From: Planococcus sp. APC 4015
Lineage (GTDB): Bacteria; Actinomycetota; Actinomycetes; Actinomycetales; Microbacteriaceae
Assembly (NCBI GenBank): GCA_030407505.1
Contig: JASDDH010000011.1
Coordinates: 41,948 to 105,947, forward strand
DNA: 64,000 bases
Direction: 5' to 3'
Made by a program: the position numbers and the translations under genes. Below are positions 25,086-35,392 of this stretch, piece by piece (the first letter of the stretch is position 1; each line of letters starts with the position of its first letter). A model generated the notes under the pieces. That model saw only the letters and a list, made by a program, of their open reading frames with translations, was not told the DNA's origin and did no database searches.

Positions 25086-26471
25086 ATGCATCGCCTCATC
25101 GTCGTCATCCTCGCGGCCGTCGACGCCGCCATAGCGACGGCCGTGGGACTCGCGGCCATCCTCGCGCCGCTGACCCTCGTGTGGGTGCTCGTCTTCGGCG
25201 GCACCGCGGACTGGGGCGCACTGTGGCCGGCGAGTGCGACGATCTGGCAGTTCGGCCACGCTGTGCCGCTGGCGGTGACGGTTCCCGGCGAATACCTCGT
25301 CGCCACGGGCATCGACCCCGCCGTCGCCTCGTTCACCCTCTCGCTCGCCCCGCTCGCCCTCGGCGCGTTCACCGCGATCTTCGCGGCCCGATCGGGGCGG
25401 CGGGCCTCGCAGGCCGACGCGTGGATCACCGGTGTGGTCACCGGATCGGTGCTGTTCACCGCCTTCGCCCTGCTCATCGCGCTCTGGGGCGGCGCCGTCG
25501 TCGCCCAGGTGGAGCGGTGGCAGGCTGTGCTCTTCCCCGCACTCTTCTTCGCCGTGCCCGCCTTGCTCGGCGCGGTCGTGACGGAGTGGTCGGAGGCCGC
25601 CGAAGGAGGCATCGCGCGTGTGCGCGACCGCATCGAGGACGCGCGCGACGGGTGGGGCGACGTTCCCGCGCTCGTCGTCCGCGGCGGCGCCGTCGTGGTG
25701 GTGGGGCTGATCGGGCTCGCGGCCGTGGGCACAGCCGTCGCGGTGATCCTGGGCGGCGCCGACATGATCGCCCTCTTCCAATCGGCGAACGTCGACGCCT
25801 TCGGCGCGACCGCCGTCACCCTGGCCCAACTCGCCTACCTGCCGACCGTCGTCATCTGGGCCCTGTCGTTCATCGCGGGGCCGGGCTTCGCGCTCGGCGC
25901 GGGAACCTCGGTCTCTCCGGCGGGCACCCAGGTCGGGCCGCTGCCCGGCATCCCGATCCTCGGAGCCGTGCCCGAGTCGACGACGCCGTGGCTCCTGCTC
26001 CTGGCCCTGCTGCCCGTGGCGCTCGGCGTGTTCGCCGGGTGGATCACGCGGTCCCGCCTGCTCTCCGCTCCGATGGCGCCGGTGACGGAAGGGGAGGGCG
26101 ACCTCGCTCGCACGGCCGCGCTCGACGGCCTGCTCACCGGCACGTACGTGCGTGTCCCCGAGACCGGCACCGCGGAAGCCGACCGGACACCCTCCGACGC
26201 GATGGCGCCGCGCCTCGTGGTCACCGCGGGGATAGCCGTCGTCTCGGCATCCGTCGTCGCTCTCCTCGCCGTGCTGGCGTCGGGCTCGCTCGGCCCGGGC
26301 ACCCTCGTGCAGGTGGGTCCGGCACCCGGTCCGCTGGCCCTGGCGGTCGGCCTCGAGGTCGCCGTCGGCGCGGCGATCGTGCTGCTCGCCCCGCGACGAC
26401 GGCAGAGCCGGGATGCCGACGGGTTCGCCGTCGACCCGGATCGGGCGGCGTACGTCCCCCCGCTAGACTGA
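25086..26471 (+). CDS. DUF6350 membrane protein (PerM-like)
   Basis: This 461-residue protein has about ten hydrophobic segments interrupted by acidic cytoplasmic loops. [20 protein letters not shown] and the region around [20 protein letters not shown] are typical of actinobacterial DUF6350. Mycobacterial members are called PerM and have been linked to persistence and cell division, so a division or envelope role is possible but is not shown by the sequence. The gene lies directly before purN, with a gap of four bases after its stop, the usual actinobacterial order. Confidence 0.85.
   Translation: MHRLIVVILAAVDAAIATAVGLAAILAPLTLVWVLVFGGTADWGALWPASATIWQFGHAVPLAVTVPGEYLVATGIDPAVASFTLSLAPLALGAFTAIFAARSGRRASQADAWITGVVTGSVLFTAFALLIALWGGAVVAQVERWQAVLFPALFFAVPALLGAVVTEWSEAAEGGIARVRDRIEDARDGWGDVPALVVRGGAVVVVGLIGLAAVGTAVAVILGGADMIALFQSANVDAFGATAVTLAQLAYLPTVVIWALSFIAGPGFALGAGTSVSPAGTQVGPLPGIPILGAVPESTTPWLLLLALLPVALGVFAGWITRSRLLSAPMAPVTEGEGDLARTAALDGLLTGTYVRVPETGTAEADRTPSDAMAPRLVVTAGIAVVSASVVALLAVLASGSLGPGTLVQVGPAPGPLALAVGLEVAVGAAIVLLAPRRRQSRDADGFAVDPDRAAYVPPLD
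26464..26469 (+). promoter_or_regulatory. -10 box TAGACT directly before purN
   Basis: The hexamer lies at the very end of the DUF6350 gene and ends six bases before the purN GTG at 26476, suggesting an internal leaderless promoter. Confidence 0.45.
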
Positions 26472-26475
26472 CCCG

Positions 26476-27072
26476 GTGCTCACGGTCGCCGTCCTCATCT
26501 CGGGCACGGGCTCCAACATGCGGGCCCTGCTCGACGCCGCGGCCGACCCCGGATTCCCGGCATCCGTCGTCGTCGTCGGCGCAGATCGCGAAGCCGACGG
26601 CTTCGCCCACGCCGAGGAGTACGGCGTCCCCACCTTCATGGTCCCGTGGGAGCAGTTCTCGAGCCGCGCGGAATGGGGTGCCGAACTGGGCGCCCAGCTC
26701 GCGGTGTGGCAGCCCGATCTCGTCGTGCTGAGCGGTCTCATGAGGCTGCTTCCCGCCGACCTCGTCGGCGCGTGGGCCCCCCGCATCATCAACACCCACC
26801 CCGCTTACCTTCCGGAGTTCCCCGGAGCCCACGGGGTGCGAGACGCGCTCGCCGCGGGAGTCGACCAGACCGGAGCCAGCGTCATCGTCGTCGACACCGG
26901 CGTCGACACCGGCCCGATCCTCGCGCAGGAGCGCGTGCCCGTCCTCGAGGGCGATGACGAGCACAGCCTCCACGAGCGCATCAAGCCCGTCGAGCGGCGC
27001 CTGCTGATCGACGTCGTCCGCCGTGTCGCGACCGGCGAGCTCGATCTCGCAGCGACCTCCACAGCCCCCTGA
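26476..27072 (+). CDS. purN: Phosphoribosylglycinamide formyltransferase
   Basis: This 198-residue enzyme transfers a formyl group from 10-formyl-THF to GAR in step three of purine synthesis. [13 protein letters not shown] is the phosphate-binding loop. [13 protein letters not shown] and [17 protein letters not shown] (with the catalytic region and folate loop) and [18 protein letters not shown] with its Asp are diagnostic. The GTG start follows the DUF6350 stop by four bases. purH follows after 19 bases, so the two form a unit. Confidence 0.96.
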   Translation: MLTVAVLISGTGSNMRALLDAAADPGFPASVVVVGADREADGFAHAEEYGVPTFMVPWEQFSSRAEWGAELGAQLAVWQPDLVVLSGLMRLLPADLVGAWAPRIINTHPAYLPEFPGAHGVRDALAAGVDQTGASVIVVDTGVDTGPILAQERVPVLEGDDEHSLHERIKPVERRLLIDVVRRVATGELDLAATSTAP

Positions 27073-27091
27073 CACCTTCGAGGAGTTCTCC

Positions 27092-28699
27092 ATGGCCGGC
27101 CCGAGCCACGACCCCGCCCTGTACCGCGACCGCGACACCGTGCCCGTGCGCCGCGCGCTGGTCTCGGTCAGCGACAAGACCGACCTGCTGCAGCTCGCCG
27201 AGGCGCTGGCCGCCGCCCGCGTCGAGATCGTGTCGACGGGCGGATCGGCGGCACTGCTGCGGGGCGCCGGCCACGCCGTGACCGATGTCGCCGCCGTCAC
27301 GGGCTTCCCGGAATCCCTCGACGGCCGCGTCAAGACGCTGCACCCCGGCGTGCACGCCGGTCTTCTGGCCGACCTGAGGCTCGAAGACCACGAACGTCAG
27401 CTCGCCGACCTCGACATCGCCCCGTTCGAGCTCGTCGTGGTCAACCTCTACCCGTTCGTCGAGACCGTCGCCTCGGGCGCCGCGGCCTCCGACGTGGTCG
27501 AGCAGATCGACATCGGCGGCCCCGCGATGGTGCGCGCGTCGGCGAAGAACTTCGCCAACGTCGCGATCGTCACCTCGCCCGAGTCGTACCCGGCCATCAT
27601 CGAGGCGATCGCCGAGGGCGGCACCGATCTCGCGCAGCGTCGTGCGCTCGCCGCTCGCGCGTTCGCCCACACGGCCGCCTACGACCGCGCCGTCGCCCAG
27701 TGGTTCGCCGAAGAGACCCTCACCGCCGACGAGCACCTGCCGCAGCACCTCACGATCAAGGCCGAACGTCAGTCGACCCTCCGATACGGCGAGAACGCCC
27801 ACCAGCGCGCCGCGATCTACACGCGCGTCGGCGGCCACGGCATCGCGCAGGCGACGCAGCTGCAGGGCAAGGAGATGTCGTACAACAACTACGTCGACGC
27901 CGACGCCGCACTGCGTGCCGCCTTCGACATGGTCAAGCCCGCGGTCGCGATCATCAAGCACGCCAACCCGTGCGGCATCGCGGTCGCGGCCCCCAACGCC
28001 CTCGACCCGATCGCGAGCGCCCACCTGCGCGCCCACGAGTGCGATCCCGTTTCGGCCTACGGCGGCGTCATCGCGACCAACGGCACCGTGACCCTGAAGA
28101 TGGCCGAGAACCTGAAGGACATCTTCACCGAGGTCATCGTCGCGCCGGCGTTCGAGGATGCCGCGCTCGAGGTGTTCAAGGCGAAGAAGAATCTGCGCCT
28201 GCTGCAGCTGCCCGCCGACTGGCGCCAGGAGCCCATGGACGTGCGTCTCGTCTCCGGTGGACTGCTGCTGCAGGATGCCGACCGGTTCCCGTCCGACATC
28301 GAGTCGGTCGCCAAGGACTGGGAGCTCGTCTCGGGCGAGCGGCCCGCGCCCGACGACATGCAGGGCCTGATCTTCGCGTGGAAGGCCTGCCGCGCCGTCA
28401 AGTCCAACGCCATCGTGCTGGCCAAGGCCTCGGCCACCGTCGGCATCGGCATGGGACAGGTCAACCGCGTCGACTCGTGCCGTCTCGCGGTCGAGCGCGC
28501 CGGCGATCGCGCGGCCGGATCGGTCGCGGCATCCGACGCGTTCTTCCCCTTCGCCGACGGTGCGCAGGTGCTCATCGACGCCGGCGTGACCGCCATCGTG
28601 CAGCCGGGCGGCTCGGTGCGCGATGATGAGGTCGTGCAGGCGGCACGGGATGCCGGTGTCACGATGTTCTTCACGGGGGAGCGCCACTTCTTCCACTGA
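27092..28699 (+). CDS. purH: Bifunctional AICAR formyltransferase/IMP cyclohydrolase
   Basis: This 535-residue enzyme catalyses the last two steps to IMP. Residues 15-150 form the MGS-like IMP cyclohydrolase domain ([49 protein letters not shown]). The rest is the AICAR transformylase, with [12 protein letters not shown], the catalytic [17 protein letters not shown] and GSVRDDEVV. The ATG at 27092 has a GAGGAG ribosome binding site and lies 19 bases after purN. Confidence 0.97.
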   Translation: MAGPSHDPALYRDRDTVPVRRALVSVSDKTDLLQLAEALAAARVEIVSTGGSAALLRGAGHAVTDVAAVTGFPESLDGRVKTLHPGVHAGLLADLRLEDHERQLADLDIAPFELVVVNLYPFVETVASGAAASDVVEQIDIGGPAMVRASAKNFANVAIVTSPESYPAIIEAIAEGGTDLAQRRALAARAFAHTAAYDRAVAQWFAEETLTADEHLPQHLTIKAERQSTLRYGENAHQRAAIYTRVGGHGIAQATQLQGKEMSYNNYVDADAALRAAFDMVKPAVAIIKHANPCGIAVAAPNALDPIASAHLRAHECDPVSAYGGVIATNGTVTLKMAENLKDIFTEVIVAPAFEDAALEVFKAKKNLRLLQLPADWRQEPMDVRLVSGGLLLQDADRFPSDIESVAKDWELVSGERPAPDDMQGLIFAWKACRAVKSNAIVLAKASATVGIGMGQVNRVDSCRLAVERAGDRAAGSVAASDAFFPFADGAQVLIDAGVTAIVQPGGSVRDDEVVQAARDAGVTMFFTGERHFFH

Positions 28700-28753
28700 C
28701 CGGGCGCGTACAGCCGTGTCCGATTCCCGCGAGCCGACGACTGCGGAGCGTGT

Positions 28754-28759
28754 CAGGCT
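28754..28759 (+). promoter_or_regulatory. -10-like CAGGCT six bases before a start codon
   Basis: It is a weaker hexamer than the others in this window, but it has the same six-base spacing to the ATG at 28766. Confidence 0.3.
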
Positions 28760-28765
28760 GAGGTC

Positions 28766-30334
28766 ATGAGCATCCCGGCCATGACGTTCGACGAACGCTA
28801 TCGTGCGATCGATTCGCGCGACGCGCGGTTCGACGGGCAGTTCGTCACGGCTGTGCGCTCGACCGGCATCTACTGCCGTCCGAGCTGTCCTGCGCGCACG
28901 CCGAAGCCGTCGAATGTGACGTTCTACCCGACCAGCGCCGCCGCCCATGAAGCCGGGTTCCGCGCGTGCAAGCGATGCCTCCCCGAGGCGGCCCCCGGCT
29001 CGCCGCAGTGGAACCTGCGCGGCGACACCGCCGGTCGCGCGATGCGCCTCATCGCCGACGGGGTCATCGAGCGCGAAGGCGTGCCGGGCCTGGCACGGCG
29101 GCTGGGCTACTCTCCGCGCCATCTCACCCGTCTGCTCACCGAAGAGCTCGGAGCGGGCCCGCTCGCGCTCAGCCGGGCGCACCGCGCGCAGACCGCGCGG
29201 ATGCTCCTCGTGGGCACCGACCTGTCGGCATCCGATGTCGCGTTCTCGGCGGGATTCTCGAGCGTCCGGCAGTTCAACGACACGATCCGCGACGTGTTCG
29301 GGATGCCGCCGCTCGAGCTGCGTTCGCGACGTCGCGCGTTCGCGGGAGTCGTGGCCCCGGGCGTCATCGACCTCGTCCTGCCGCATCGCGGACCCCTCGA
29401 GGTCGACGGACTGTTCGCGTGGATGGCGGCTCGCGCGGTCGACGGCGTCGAGACCGCGACCGACGACACGTTCGCCCGGGTGCTGCGACTGCCGGGCGGA
29501 CCGGCGTGGTTCGAGCTGCGCGCGGCAGCGGGCCGCGTACGCCTGCGCGCTCGCCTCACCCAGCTCTCCGACCTGTCGACGCTCGTGACCCGTGCACGCC
29601 GGCTCTTCGACCTCGACGCCGATCCGCTCGCCGTCGACGACGCGCTCTCGCGGCATCGCGAACTCGCGCCGCTCGTCGCCGCGCTGCCCGGCATCCGGGT
29701 TCCGGGCGCGGCCGACCCGCACGAGATGCTCATCCGGGCCATGGTCGGGCAGCAGATCACGGTCGTGGCCGCTCGCACGGCGCTCACCCGGCTCACCGCC
29801 GAGCTGGGCGAGCCGATCGCGGGGTTCGGCGGTGCCGCACTGCTCTTCCCCACGATGACGGCGATCGCCGAGCGGGGTGCCGAGGTGCTGCGTGGCCCGG
29901 CGGCACGCATCCGCGCGATCACGGGCGTCGCGGAGGCGCTCGCCGACGGCTCCCTGACGCTCACGACAGGCGACGACGGCGCCGACCAGCGCGAGGCGCT
30001 ACTCGCGATGCCGGGGATCGGCCCGTGGACCGCCGACTACGTGCGCATGCGGGTGCTCGGCGACCCCGATGTGTTCCTCCCGGGCGACGTCGCCGTGCGC
30101 TCCGGTGCCGCCGCGGTCGGGCTGCCGTCCGACCCCGCGGGTCTCACCGCGTGGGCCGCGCGCACGGCGCCCTGGCGCAGCTACCTCACGGCCCACCTGT
30201 GGAGGGCGGTGCCCCCGAAGGCCGTCGGCGTGCGAGTCGTCGGGAGGCGGCGCGGGAACGACGATCCGGAGCCCTCCGACACGACTTCTGTCACACCTCA
30301 TCCTGCAACCCGTACCGAGAAGAGCCCGTCATGA
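28766..30334 (+). CDS. AdaA-AlkA fusion: methyl-sensing activator and DNA glycosylase
   Basis: This 522-residue protein has three parts. Residues 1-80 are the Ada N-terminal zinc domain with the Cys ligands in [11 protein letters not shown] and ACKRC, which accept methyl groups from phosphotriesters. Residues 85-195 are an AraC-type DNA-binding domain ([20 protein letters not shown]). Residues 200-500 are an AlkA-type 3-methyladenine glycosylase with helix-hairpin-helix [15 protein letters not shown] and catalytic Asp in FLPGDVAVR. It senses methylation, activates transcription and excises alkylated bases. It overlaps the methyltransferase gene by 4 bases, making an adaptive-response operon. 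A second ATG at 28781 is a possible start. Confidence 0.92.
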   Translation: MSIPAMTFDERYRAIDSRDARFDGQFVTAVRSTGIYCRPSCPARTPKPSNVTFYPTSAAAHEAGFRACKRCLPEAAPGSPQWNLRGDTAGRAMRLIADGVIEREGVPGLARRLGYSPRHLTRLLTEELGAGPLALSRAHRAQTARMLLVGTDLSASDVAFSAGFSSVRQFNDTIRDVFGMPPLELRSRRRAFAGVVAPGVIDLVLPHRGPLEVDGLFAWMAARAVDGVETATDDTFARVLRLPGGPAWFELRAAAGRVRLRARLTQLSDLSTLVTRARRLFDLDADPLAVDDALSRHRELAPLVAALPGIRVPGAADPHEMLIRAMVGQQITVVAARTALTRLTAELGEPIAGFGGAALLFPTMTAIAERGAEVLRGPAARIRAITGVAEALADGSLTLTTGDDGADQREALLAMPGIGPWTADYVRMRVLGDPDVFLPGDVAVRSGAAAVGLPSDPAGLTAWAARTAPWRSYLTAHLWRAVPPKAVGVRVVGRRRGNDDPEPSDTTSVTPHPATRTEKSPS

Positions 30335-30828
30335 CCGCGATCCAGACCGTCGACACCCCCGACGGGGCCTTCACGATCCTGAGCGATGACGAGGGCCGGG
30401 TGCTGTCGTCGGGTTGGACCGACGACCGCGACCTCATCCTCGGCAGACTCGCCGCGGCCGCGCGTCCCGGTGATGTGCGCGAGGCGAAGACGGATGCCGC
30501 GGCCGCCGTCGCGGCGTATTACGCGGGCGATCTCGCCGCGATCGACACCGTCGCCGTCGCGCAGCGCGGCACCGCGATGCAGCTCGCCGGCTGGGCCGCG
30601 CTGCGGCGGATCGCGCCCGGACGACCTCTCACCTACGCCGAGTTCGCCGCCGAGCTGGGCTCGCCGTCGGCGGTGCGGGCCGCGGCATCCATCTGCGCAC
30701 GCAACGCACCCGCGCTGTTCGTCCCGTGCCACCGGGTGCTGCGCACCGGGGGAGCGCTGGGGGGATTCGCGTGGGGTCTCGAGGTCAAGCGCGCTCTCCT
30801 CGACCGCGAAGCCGGTCTTCTCATCTGA
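30331..30828 (+). CDS. ogt: Methylated-DNA-protein-cysteine methyltransferase
   Basis: This 165-residue suicide enzyme removes alkyl groups from O6-alkylguanine. The acceptor is Cys133 in [20 protein letters not shown]. The preceding ATL/MGMT fold with [20 protein letters not shown] and [14 protein letters not shown] supplies the recognition helix and the Asn hinge. It is translationally coupled (ATGA) to the AdaA-AlkA gene, which presumably activates both. Confidence 0.94.
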   Translation: MTAIQTVDTPDGAFTILSDDEGRVLSSGWTDDRDLILGRLAAAARPGDVREAKTDAAAAVAAYYAGDLAAIDTVAVAQRGTAMQLAGWAALRRIAPGRPLTYAEFAAELGSPSAVRAAASICARNAPALFVPCHRVLRTGGALGGFAWGLEVKRALLDREAGLLI

Positions 30829-30832
30829 GGTC

Positions 30833-30862
30833 TTGCACTCGGCGAACTCCCAGGTCTATTCT
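30833..30862 (+). promoter_or_regulatory. Sigma-A type promoter TTGCAC-N18-TATTCT
   Basis: The -35 box TTGCAC (30833-30838) and the -10 box TATTCT (30857-30862) are 18 bases apart and lie just after ogt. Transcription would start near 30869, giving a leader of about 277 bases before the ABC exporter genes. This is one of the most consensus-like promoters in the window. Confidence 0.65.
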
Positions 30863-30916
30863 GGAGGGCTGTCGCGTGTGCGAACAGTCGGTCCGCTCAC
30901 ACCTCAGGAGGATGCC

Positions 30917-31009
30917 ATGCACCAGGTCGCCATCGTCGCCGAAGCCGCCGTCATCCTCCGCGCCGCGCCGTACGCCGCCCCGGCACGCACACGGCCGGCC
31001 GCGGCTTAG
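30917..31009 (+). CDS. 30-residue leader peptide ORF upstream of an ABC exporter
   Basis: The ATG is preceded by AGGAGG at five to six bases, the strongest ribosome binding site in this region. The product begins [19 protein letters not shown] and is rich in Ala, Pro and Arg, ending RPAAA before TAG. It lies inside a 277-base untranslated leader, and its stop is followed within nine bases by two mutually exclusive hairpins. The arrangement suggests a translated leader that controls the downstream efflux genes by attenuation. A small functional peptide is the alternative. Confidence 0.55.
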   Translation: MHQVAIVAEAAVILRAAPYAAPARTRPAAA

Positions 31010-31017
31010 CCCCCACT

Positions 31018-31118
31018 CCGTCCCGAGACGGCATAACGCCGTCCATCCGAGCGTTCCCTCGAGGGATACCGCTTCCCGCCACGCCTCGCGCAGGCTCCCG
31101 CCACCCTTTCGGGCGGCG
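31018..31118 (+). promoter_or_regulatory. Competing hairpins between leader ORF and exporter genes
   Basis: Hairpin A is CCGTC (31018-31022) with GACGG (31027-31031), loop CCGA. Hairpin B is GACGGC (31027-31032) with GCCGTC (31038-31043), loop ATAAC. They share GACGG, so only one can form. A further stem at 31099-31118 (eight pairs, one mismatch, loop TTTC) lies 27 bases before the exporter start. A ribosome stalled at the end of the leader ORF would cover hairpin A and favour B. Confidence 0.5.
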
Positions 31119-31145
31119 TCCGCACCACCACGCATCACAAGGATC

Positions 31146-32969
31146 ATGACCCTCACCGCCGAACCGAAACGGTCCGACCAGTCCACCCTGAAGGCGCTCT
31201 CCCGGCTCCTTCCCTTCGCCAAGCCCGTGCTTCCGCGCCTCGCGCTCGGAGCCGCCAGCGCGCTCGTCGCGAGCCTGCTGGCGCTGGGCATCCCGCTCAT
31301 CCTCGAGCAAGTCGTGCAGGGGCCCATCGCCTCGGGCCAGATCGCCGCGATCGGCTGGGGTGCTGCGGCGATCCTCGGCCTCGGTCTCGCCGAGGCCGTC
31401 ATGGTCTGGCTTCGCCGGTGGTTCGTGCTCAGCCCCGCCACCCGCGTCGAGTACGACCTGCGTCAGAGCTTCTACTCGCGCCTGCAGCGGCTCCCCGTGT
31501 CATTCCACGACAAGTGGCAGTCCGGGCAGCTCCTCAGCCGCATGATGCAGGACATCAGCATGCTGCGCCGCTGGCTGGCCTTCGGCCTCGTGCTGCTCGT
31601 GGTCAACATGCTCACGATCGCCGTCGGACTCGTGCTGCTCTTCCGCTGGCACTGGCTGCTCGGCGTGACGTTCCTCGTCGTCTCGGCGCCGCTGTGGTAC
31701 GCCGGCTACCGGTTCGAGAAGACCTACGGCGCCCTCGCGCGCCAGAGCCAGGATCAGGCCGGCGACCTCGCGACCTCGGTCGAGGAGAGCGTCCACGGCA
31801 TCCGGGTCCTGAAGGCCTTCGGCCGCGGCAAGCACGCGCTGCAGAAGTTCACCCGCCAGGCCGAATCCCTGCGCGAGACCGAGCTGAGCAAGGCCCGCGC
31901 GATCGGCTGGATCTGGTTCTGGCTGGTGCTGCTGCCCGACATCGCCTTCGCGCTCTGCCTCGGGGTGGGCATCTACCTCACCGCCGCCGGCGAGCTGCAG
32001 AGCTCCGAGCTCGTGGCGTTCTTCGTCATGGCGACGGTTCTGCGCTGGCCGATGGAGTCGATCGGGTTCCTGTTCTCGTTCATGCTCGACGCCCGCACGG
32101 CGACCGATCGCCTGTTCGAGGTCTTCGACGAAGAGAACACCATCACCGACCCCGACGCACCGGTGACCCTCGACCACCCTCGAGGCGCGCTCGTGTTCGA
32201 GGGCGTGCACTTCCGGTATCCGGATGCCGCGAGCTCGGAGCGCGACCTCATCGACGGCGTCGACCTGGCGCTGCGACCGGGTGAGACGATGGCGCTCGTG
32301 GGCCTCACCGGCAGCGGCAAGACCACGCTCACCACGCTTCCCACCCGGCTGTACGACGTCACCGGCGGTCGCGTGCTGCTGGACGGGATCGACGTGCGCG
32401 ACCTGTCGCTCAGCGACCTGCGCATGCACATCGGCATGGCCTTCGAGGACTCCACCCTGTTCTCGCAGAGTGTGCGCGACAACATCCTGCTCGGGCGCGA
32501 AGACCTCGAGCCCGGCAGTGCCGAGGCCGAGCGCGTGCTGCGCGAGGCCCTCGGCGTCGCCCAGGCGGGGTTCGTCGAGGATCTCCCCGACGGCGTGGAC
32601 ACCATCATCGGCGAAGAGGGTCTGTCGCTGTCCGGTGGTCAGCGCCAGCGTCTCGCGCTGGCCCGCGCCGTCGCCGCACGCCCCGCCGTGCTCGTGCTCG
32701 ACGACCCGCTGTCGGCGCTCGACGTCGACACCGAGGCCCTCGTCGAAGACGCGCTGCGCGAGGTCATGCACGACACGACCGCGCTGATCGTCGCCCACCG
32801 GCCGTCGACCGTGACGCTCGCCGACCGCGTGGCGCTGCTCGAAGCAGGGCGCATCACGGCGGTCGGCACGCATTCCGAACTGCTGCGCGAGAACGACCAC
32901 TACCGGCACGTGATCTCGAGCCTCGAAGACGAACAGGCCCGCATGCGGGCACGGGAGGTGAACCTGTGA
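31146..32969 (+). CDS. Heterodimeric ABC exporter, subunit 1 (degenerate catalytic site)
   Basis: This 607-residue half-transporter has an N-terminal six-helix ABC exporter domain (about 30-330) and an ATPase domain (about 350-600). It shows Walker [10 protein letters not shown], signature [16 protein letters not shown], and Walker [13 protein letters not shown]. The catalytic Glu after Walker B is Asp, while the signature is canonical. This is the pattern of the non-canonical partner in heterodimeric exporters of the BmrCD/TM287-288 type. It overlaps the second subunit by 4 bases. The likely role is multidrug or lipid export. Control by the upstream leader is inferred. Confidence 0.92.
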   Translation: MTLTAEPKRSDQSTLKALSRLLPFAKPVLPRLALGAASALVASLLALGIPLILEQVVQGPIASGQIAAIGWGAAAILGLGLAEAVMVWLRRWFVLSPATRVEYDLRQSFYSRLQRLPVSFHDKWQSGQLLSRMMQDISMLRRWLAFGLVLLVVNMLTIAVGLVLLFRWHWLLGVTFLVVSAPLWYAGYRFEKTYGALARQSQDQAGDLATSVEESVHGIRVLKAFGRGKHALQKFTRQAESLRETELSKARAIGWIWFWLVLLPDIAFALCLGVGIYLTAAGELQSSELVAFFVMATVLRWPMESIGFLFSFMLDARTATDRLFEVFDEENTITDPDAPVTLDHPRGALVFEGVHFRYPDAASSERDLIDGVDLALRPGETMALVGLTGSGKTTLTTLPTRLYDVTGGRVLLDGIDVRDLSLSDLRMHIGMAFEDSTLFSQSVRDNILLGREDLEPGSAEAERVLREALGVAQAGFVEDLPDGVDTIIGEEGLSLSGGQRQRLALARAVAARPAVLVLDDPLSALDVDTEALVEDALREVMHDTTALIVAHRPSTVTLADRVALLEAGRITAVGTHSELLRENDHYRHVISSLEDEQARMRAREVNL

Positions 32970-34783
32970 GCACCACGACCGTCACCGGGACGAGCGGCGA
33001 AGACCGCTCCGACTACACCGCCGTCGAGAGCCGGGCGATCCGGCGCCGCTCGCTGCGCCTGCTGGGCTCGCTGGTCGCGCCGTTGCGGATGCAGCTCGTG
33101 CTCGCCGCCGTCGTGCTCGTCGTCTCGACCGCCCTGCGCGTCATCGGGCCGCTCCTCATCGCCTACGGGCTCAACACCGCGCTTCCGGCTGCGGTCGACC
33201 AGGCCGACTGGCTGCCGACCATCGGCGTGGTGTCGTTCTACCTCGTGTCGGCGATCGGCGGTGCCGCCCTCATCGCGTGGTACGTGCTGGTGGCGGCGCG
33301 TCTGACCCAGGCCGTGATGCTCGAGCTGCGCAAGCGCATCTTCCTGCACACGCAGCGACTGAGCCTCGAGTTCCACGAGTCGTACACGTCGGGGCGCATC
33401 ATCTCGCGGCAGACGAGCGACCTCGACACGATCCGCGAGCTGCTCGACGGCGGGCTCAACGAGCTCGTCTCAGGAGTGCTGTACGGCACGTTCACGCTCA
33501 TCGCGCTCTACGTCCTGGACGGGCAGTCGGGGCTGATCCTCACCATCGCCGGCATCCCGCTGTTCTTCCTCATGCGCTGGTTCTACTCGCGCTCGCAGGT
33601 CGTCTACCGGGAGTCGCGGGTGGTGAGCGCGCAGGTGATCGTCAAGTTCGTCGAGACCATGACGGGCATCCGCGCGGTCAAGGCGTTCCGCAAGGAGCAG
33701 CGCAACGACGACGAGTTCGGCGGCCTGGCGATGCAGTACCGCGACGTCAACATGCGCTCGATCCGGCTCTTCGGAACGTTCGAGCCGGGACTCATGGCCA
33801 TCGCCTCGCTCGCGCTCGCATTCATCGTGTTCTGGGGTGGCGTGCGCGTCGCCGACGGCTCGATCCTCATCGGCACGCTGCTGGCCGCGGTCGTGTTCGT
33901 GCGCAACTTCTTCTCGCCGATGCAGGAGGTCGCGTTCTTCCTGAACTCGTACCAGTCCGCGACAGCGGCGCTCGAGAAGGTGTCGGGCGTGCTCGAGGAA
34001 CAGCCGACGGTGCCCGATCCGAAGCATCCCGTCGACCTCTGGGACGCGAAGGGGCACGTGCGGTTCGACGACGTGATGTTCGGCTACGCGCAGGACCGCG
34101 TGATCCTGCCCGATTTCTCGCTCGACATCCCTTCGGGGCAGACGATCGCCCTCGTCGGCACGACCGGCGCCGGCAAGTCGACGCTCGCCAAGCTCGTGTC
34201 GCGGTTCTACGACCCCACGGAGGGGCGCATCCTGCTGGACGGCGTCGACCTGCGCTCGCTGCACCCGAAGGACCTCCGCCGCGCGATCGTCATGGTCACG
34301 CAGGAGGCGTACCTGTTCAGCGGTACCGTCGCCGACAACATCGCGCTCGGCAAGCCCGACGCGACCCTCGACGAGATCGTCGCCGCGGCGCGCGCGGTGG
34401 GGGCGGATGCCTTCATCGAGCGGCTTCCCGACGGCTACGCGACCGATGTGAACAAGCGCGGCGGTCGCGTGTCGGCGGGGCAGCGCCAGCTGATCTCGTT
34501 CGCACGGGCGTTCCTCGCCAACCCGGCGGTGCTCATCCTCGACGAGGCGACGGCGTCGCTCGACATCCCGTCGGAGCGCATGATCCAAGATGCGCTGCAG
34601 ACGCTGCTCGCCGACCGCACCGCGATCATCATCGCCCACCGCCTGTCGACCGTGTCGATCGCCGACCGCGTGCTCGTCATGGAGCACGGGCGCATCATCG
34701 AGGACGACACCCCCGAGGCGCTGATCGGCGGGACGGGTCGCTTCGCGAAGCTGCACGCCGCGTGGCAGGAGTCGCTCGTCTGA
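32966..34783 (+). CDS. Heterodimeric ABC exporter, subunit 2 (canonical catalytic Glu)
   Basis: This 605-residue partner subunit has six transmembrane helices (about 35-325) and an ATPase with Walker [10 protein letters not shown], Walker [14 protein letters not shown] (catalytic Glu present) and H-loop IIAHRLSTV. Its signature reads RVSAGQRQ instead of LSGGQ. Paired with subunit 1, this leaves one complete and one degenerate ATP site. The GTG start lies within the stop of subunit 1. A long nested hairpin follows the stop by seven bases. Confidence 0.92.
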   Translation: MSTTTVTGTSGEDRSDYTAVESRAIRRRSLRLLGSLVAPLRMQLVLAAVVLVVSTALRVIGPLLIAYGLNTALPAAVDQADWLPTIGVVSFYLVSAIGGAALIAWYVLVAARLTQAVMLELRKRIFLHTQRLSLEFHESYTSGRIISRQTSDLDTIRELLDGGLNELVSGVLYGTFTLIALYVLDGQSGLILTIAGIPLFFLMRWFYSRSQVVYRESRVVSAQVIVKFVETMTGIRAVKAFRKEQRNDDEFGGLAMQYRDVNMRSIRLFGTFEPGLMAIASLALAFIVFWGGVRVADGSILIGTLLAAVVFVRNFFSPMQEVAFFLNSYQSATAALEKVSGVLEEQPTVPDPKHPVDLWDAKGHVRFDDVMFGYAQDRVILPDFSLDIPSGQTIALVGTTGAGKSTLAKLVSRFYDPTEGRILLDGVDLRSLHPKDLRRAIVMVTQEAYLFSGTVADNIALGKPDATLDEIVAAARAVGADAFIERLPDGYATDVNKRGGRVSAGQRQLISFARAFLANPAVLILDEATASLDIPSERMIQDALQTLLADRTAIIIAHRLSTVSIADRVLVMEHGRIIEDDTPEALIGGTGRFAKLHAAWQESLV

Positions 34784-34789
34784 TCTATC

Positions 34790-34851
34790 CGCGAGACCGC
34801 GCGTGCGCAACGCCCCACCGGGGCGAGACGTTGCACACGCGCGGTCTCGCG
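34790..34851. terminator. Nested 62-base hairpin after the exporter operon
   Basis: The outer arms CGCGAGACCGCGCGTG and CACGCGCGGTCTCGCG (16 bp, perfect) enclose a middle stem GCAAC/GTTGC and an inner stem GCCCC-ACC-GGGGC. It begins six bases after the stop. It is a strong candidate terminator, and its three-layer symmetry also resembles a repeat element. Confidence 0.6.
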
Positions 34852-34895
34852 GGACGGCGGTGATCCGGGATGCCGCCGGACGCGGCATCCAGAAC

Positions 34896-35348
34896 CTAGA
34901 GGCGGATCTCGGCGATGACCTCGCCGTATTCGGTCTCGCCGACGGTCGTGAAGCCCACGCGCTCGAAGAACGCCTGCGGTCCCTCTTCGCCGGCTTCGTA
35001 GAGCACGTCGACGTGGTCCATCCCGCGCGAGCGGGCCTCTTCGAGAAGCTTGGCGACGGCGAAGCGGCCGACGCCGCGGCCCTGGTCGTCGGCGTCGACG
35101 TTGATGCGCCACAGCACCGACTGGAAGTGCTCGACGGGCGTCTCGATGTCGAAGTTGGCGCTCACGTAGCCCACGACCTCGTCACCGTCGAGGACGACGC
35201 GCTGCCATGACGTCTGGGGGTTCACCACCGTGGCGGCGATGCCGTAGCTGACCGGCGCGAGGTACTGCTCCTGGCCCGGTTTGAGTGACATGTTGTTCAC
35301 CGCCACGATCGTCGCGGCGGAGAGTTCTTCCAGTCGCAGCTCACTCAT
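34896..35348 (-). CDS. GNAT-family N-acetyltransferase
   Basis: This 150-residue protein shows the GNAT core: strand pair VVLDGDEVVGYVSANFDI, the acetyl-CoA loop DDQGRGVGRFAVAKLLEEA (near residues 93-111), and HVDVLYEAGEEGPQAFFERV toward the C-terminus. The acceptor is unknown. It is a separate minus-strand gene between the two ABC exporter loci, and a ribosome binding site before the ATG is not obvious. Confidence 0.88.
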   Translation of the reverse strand: MSELRLEELSAATIVAVNNMSLKPGQEQYLAPVSYGIAATVVNPQTSWQRVVLDGDEVVGYVSANFDIETPVEHFQSVLWRINVDADDQGRGVGRFAVAKLLEEARSRGMDHVDVLYEAGEEGPQAFFERVGFTTVGETEYGEVIAEIRL

Positions 35349-35392
35349 GCGCCCAGGGTATCCCGAATGGGCGAAGAGGGCACGCGCGCCGA

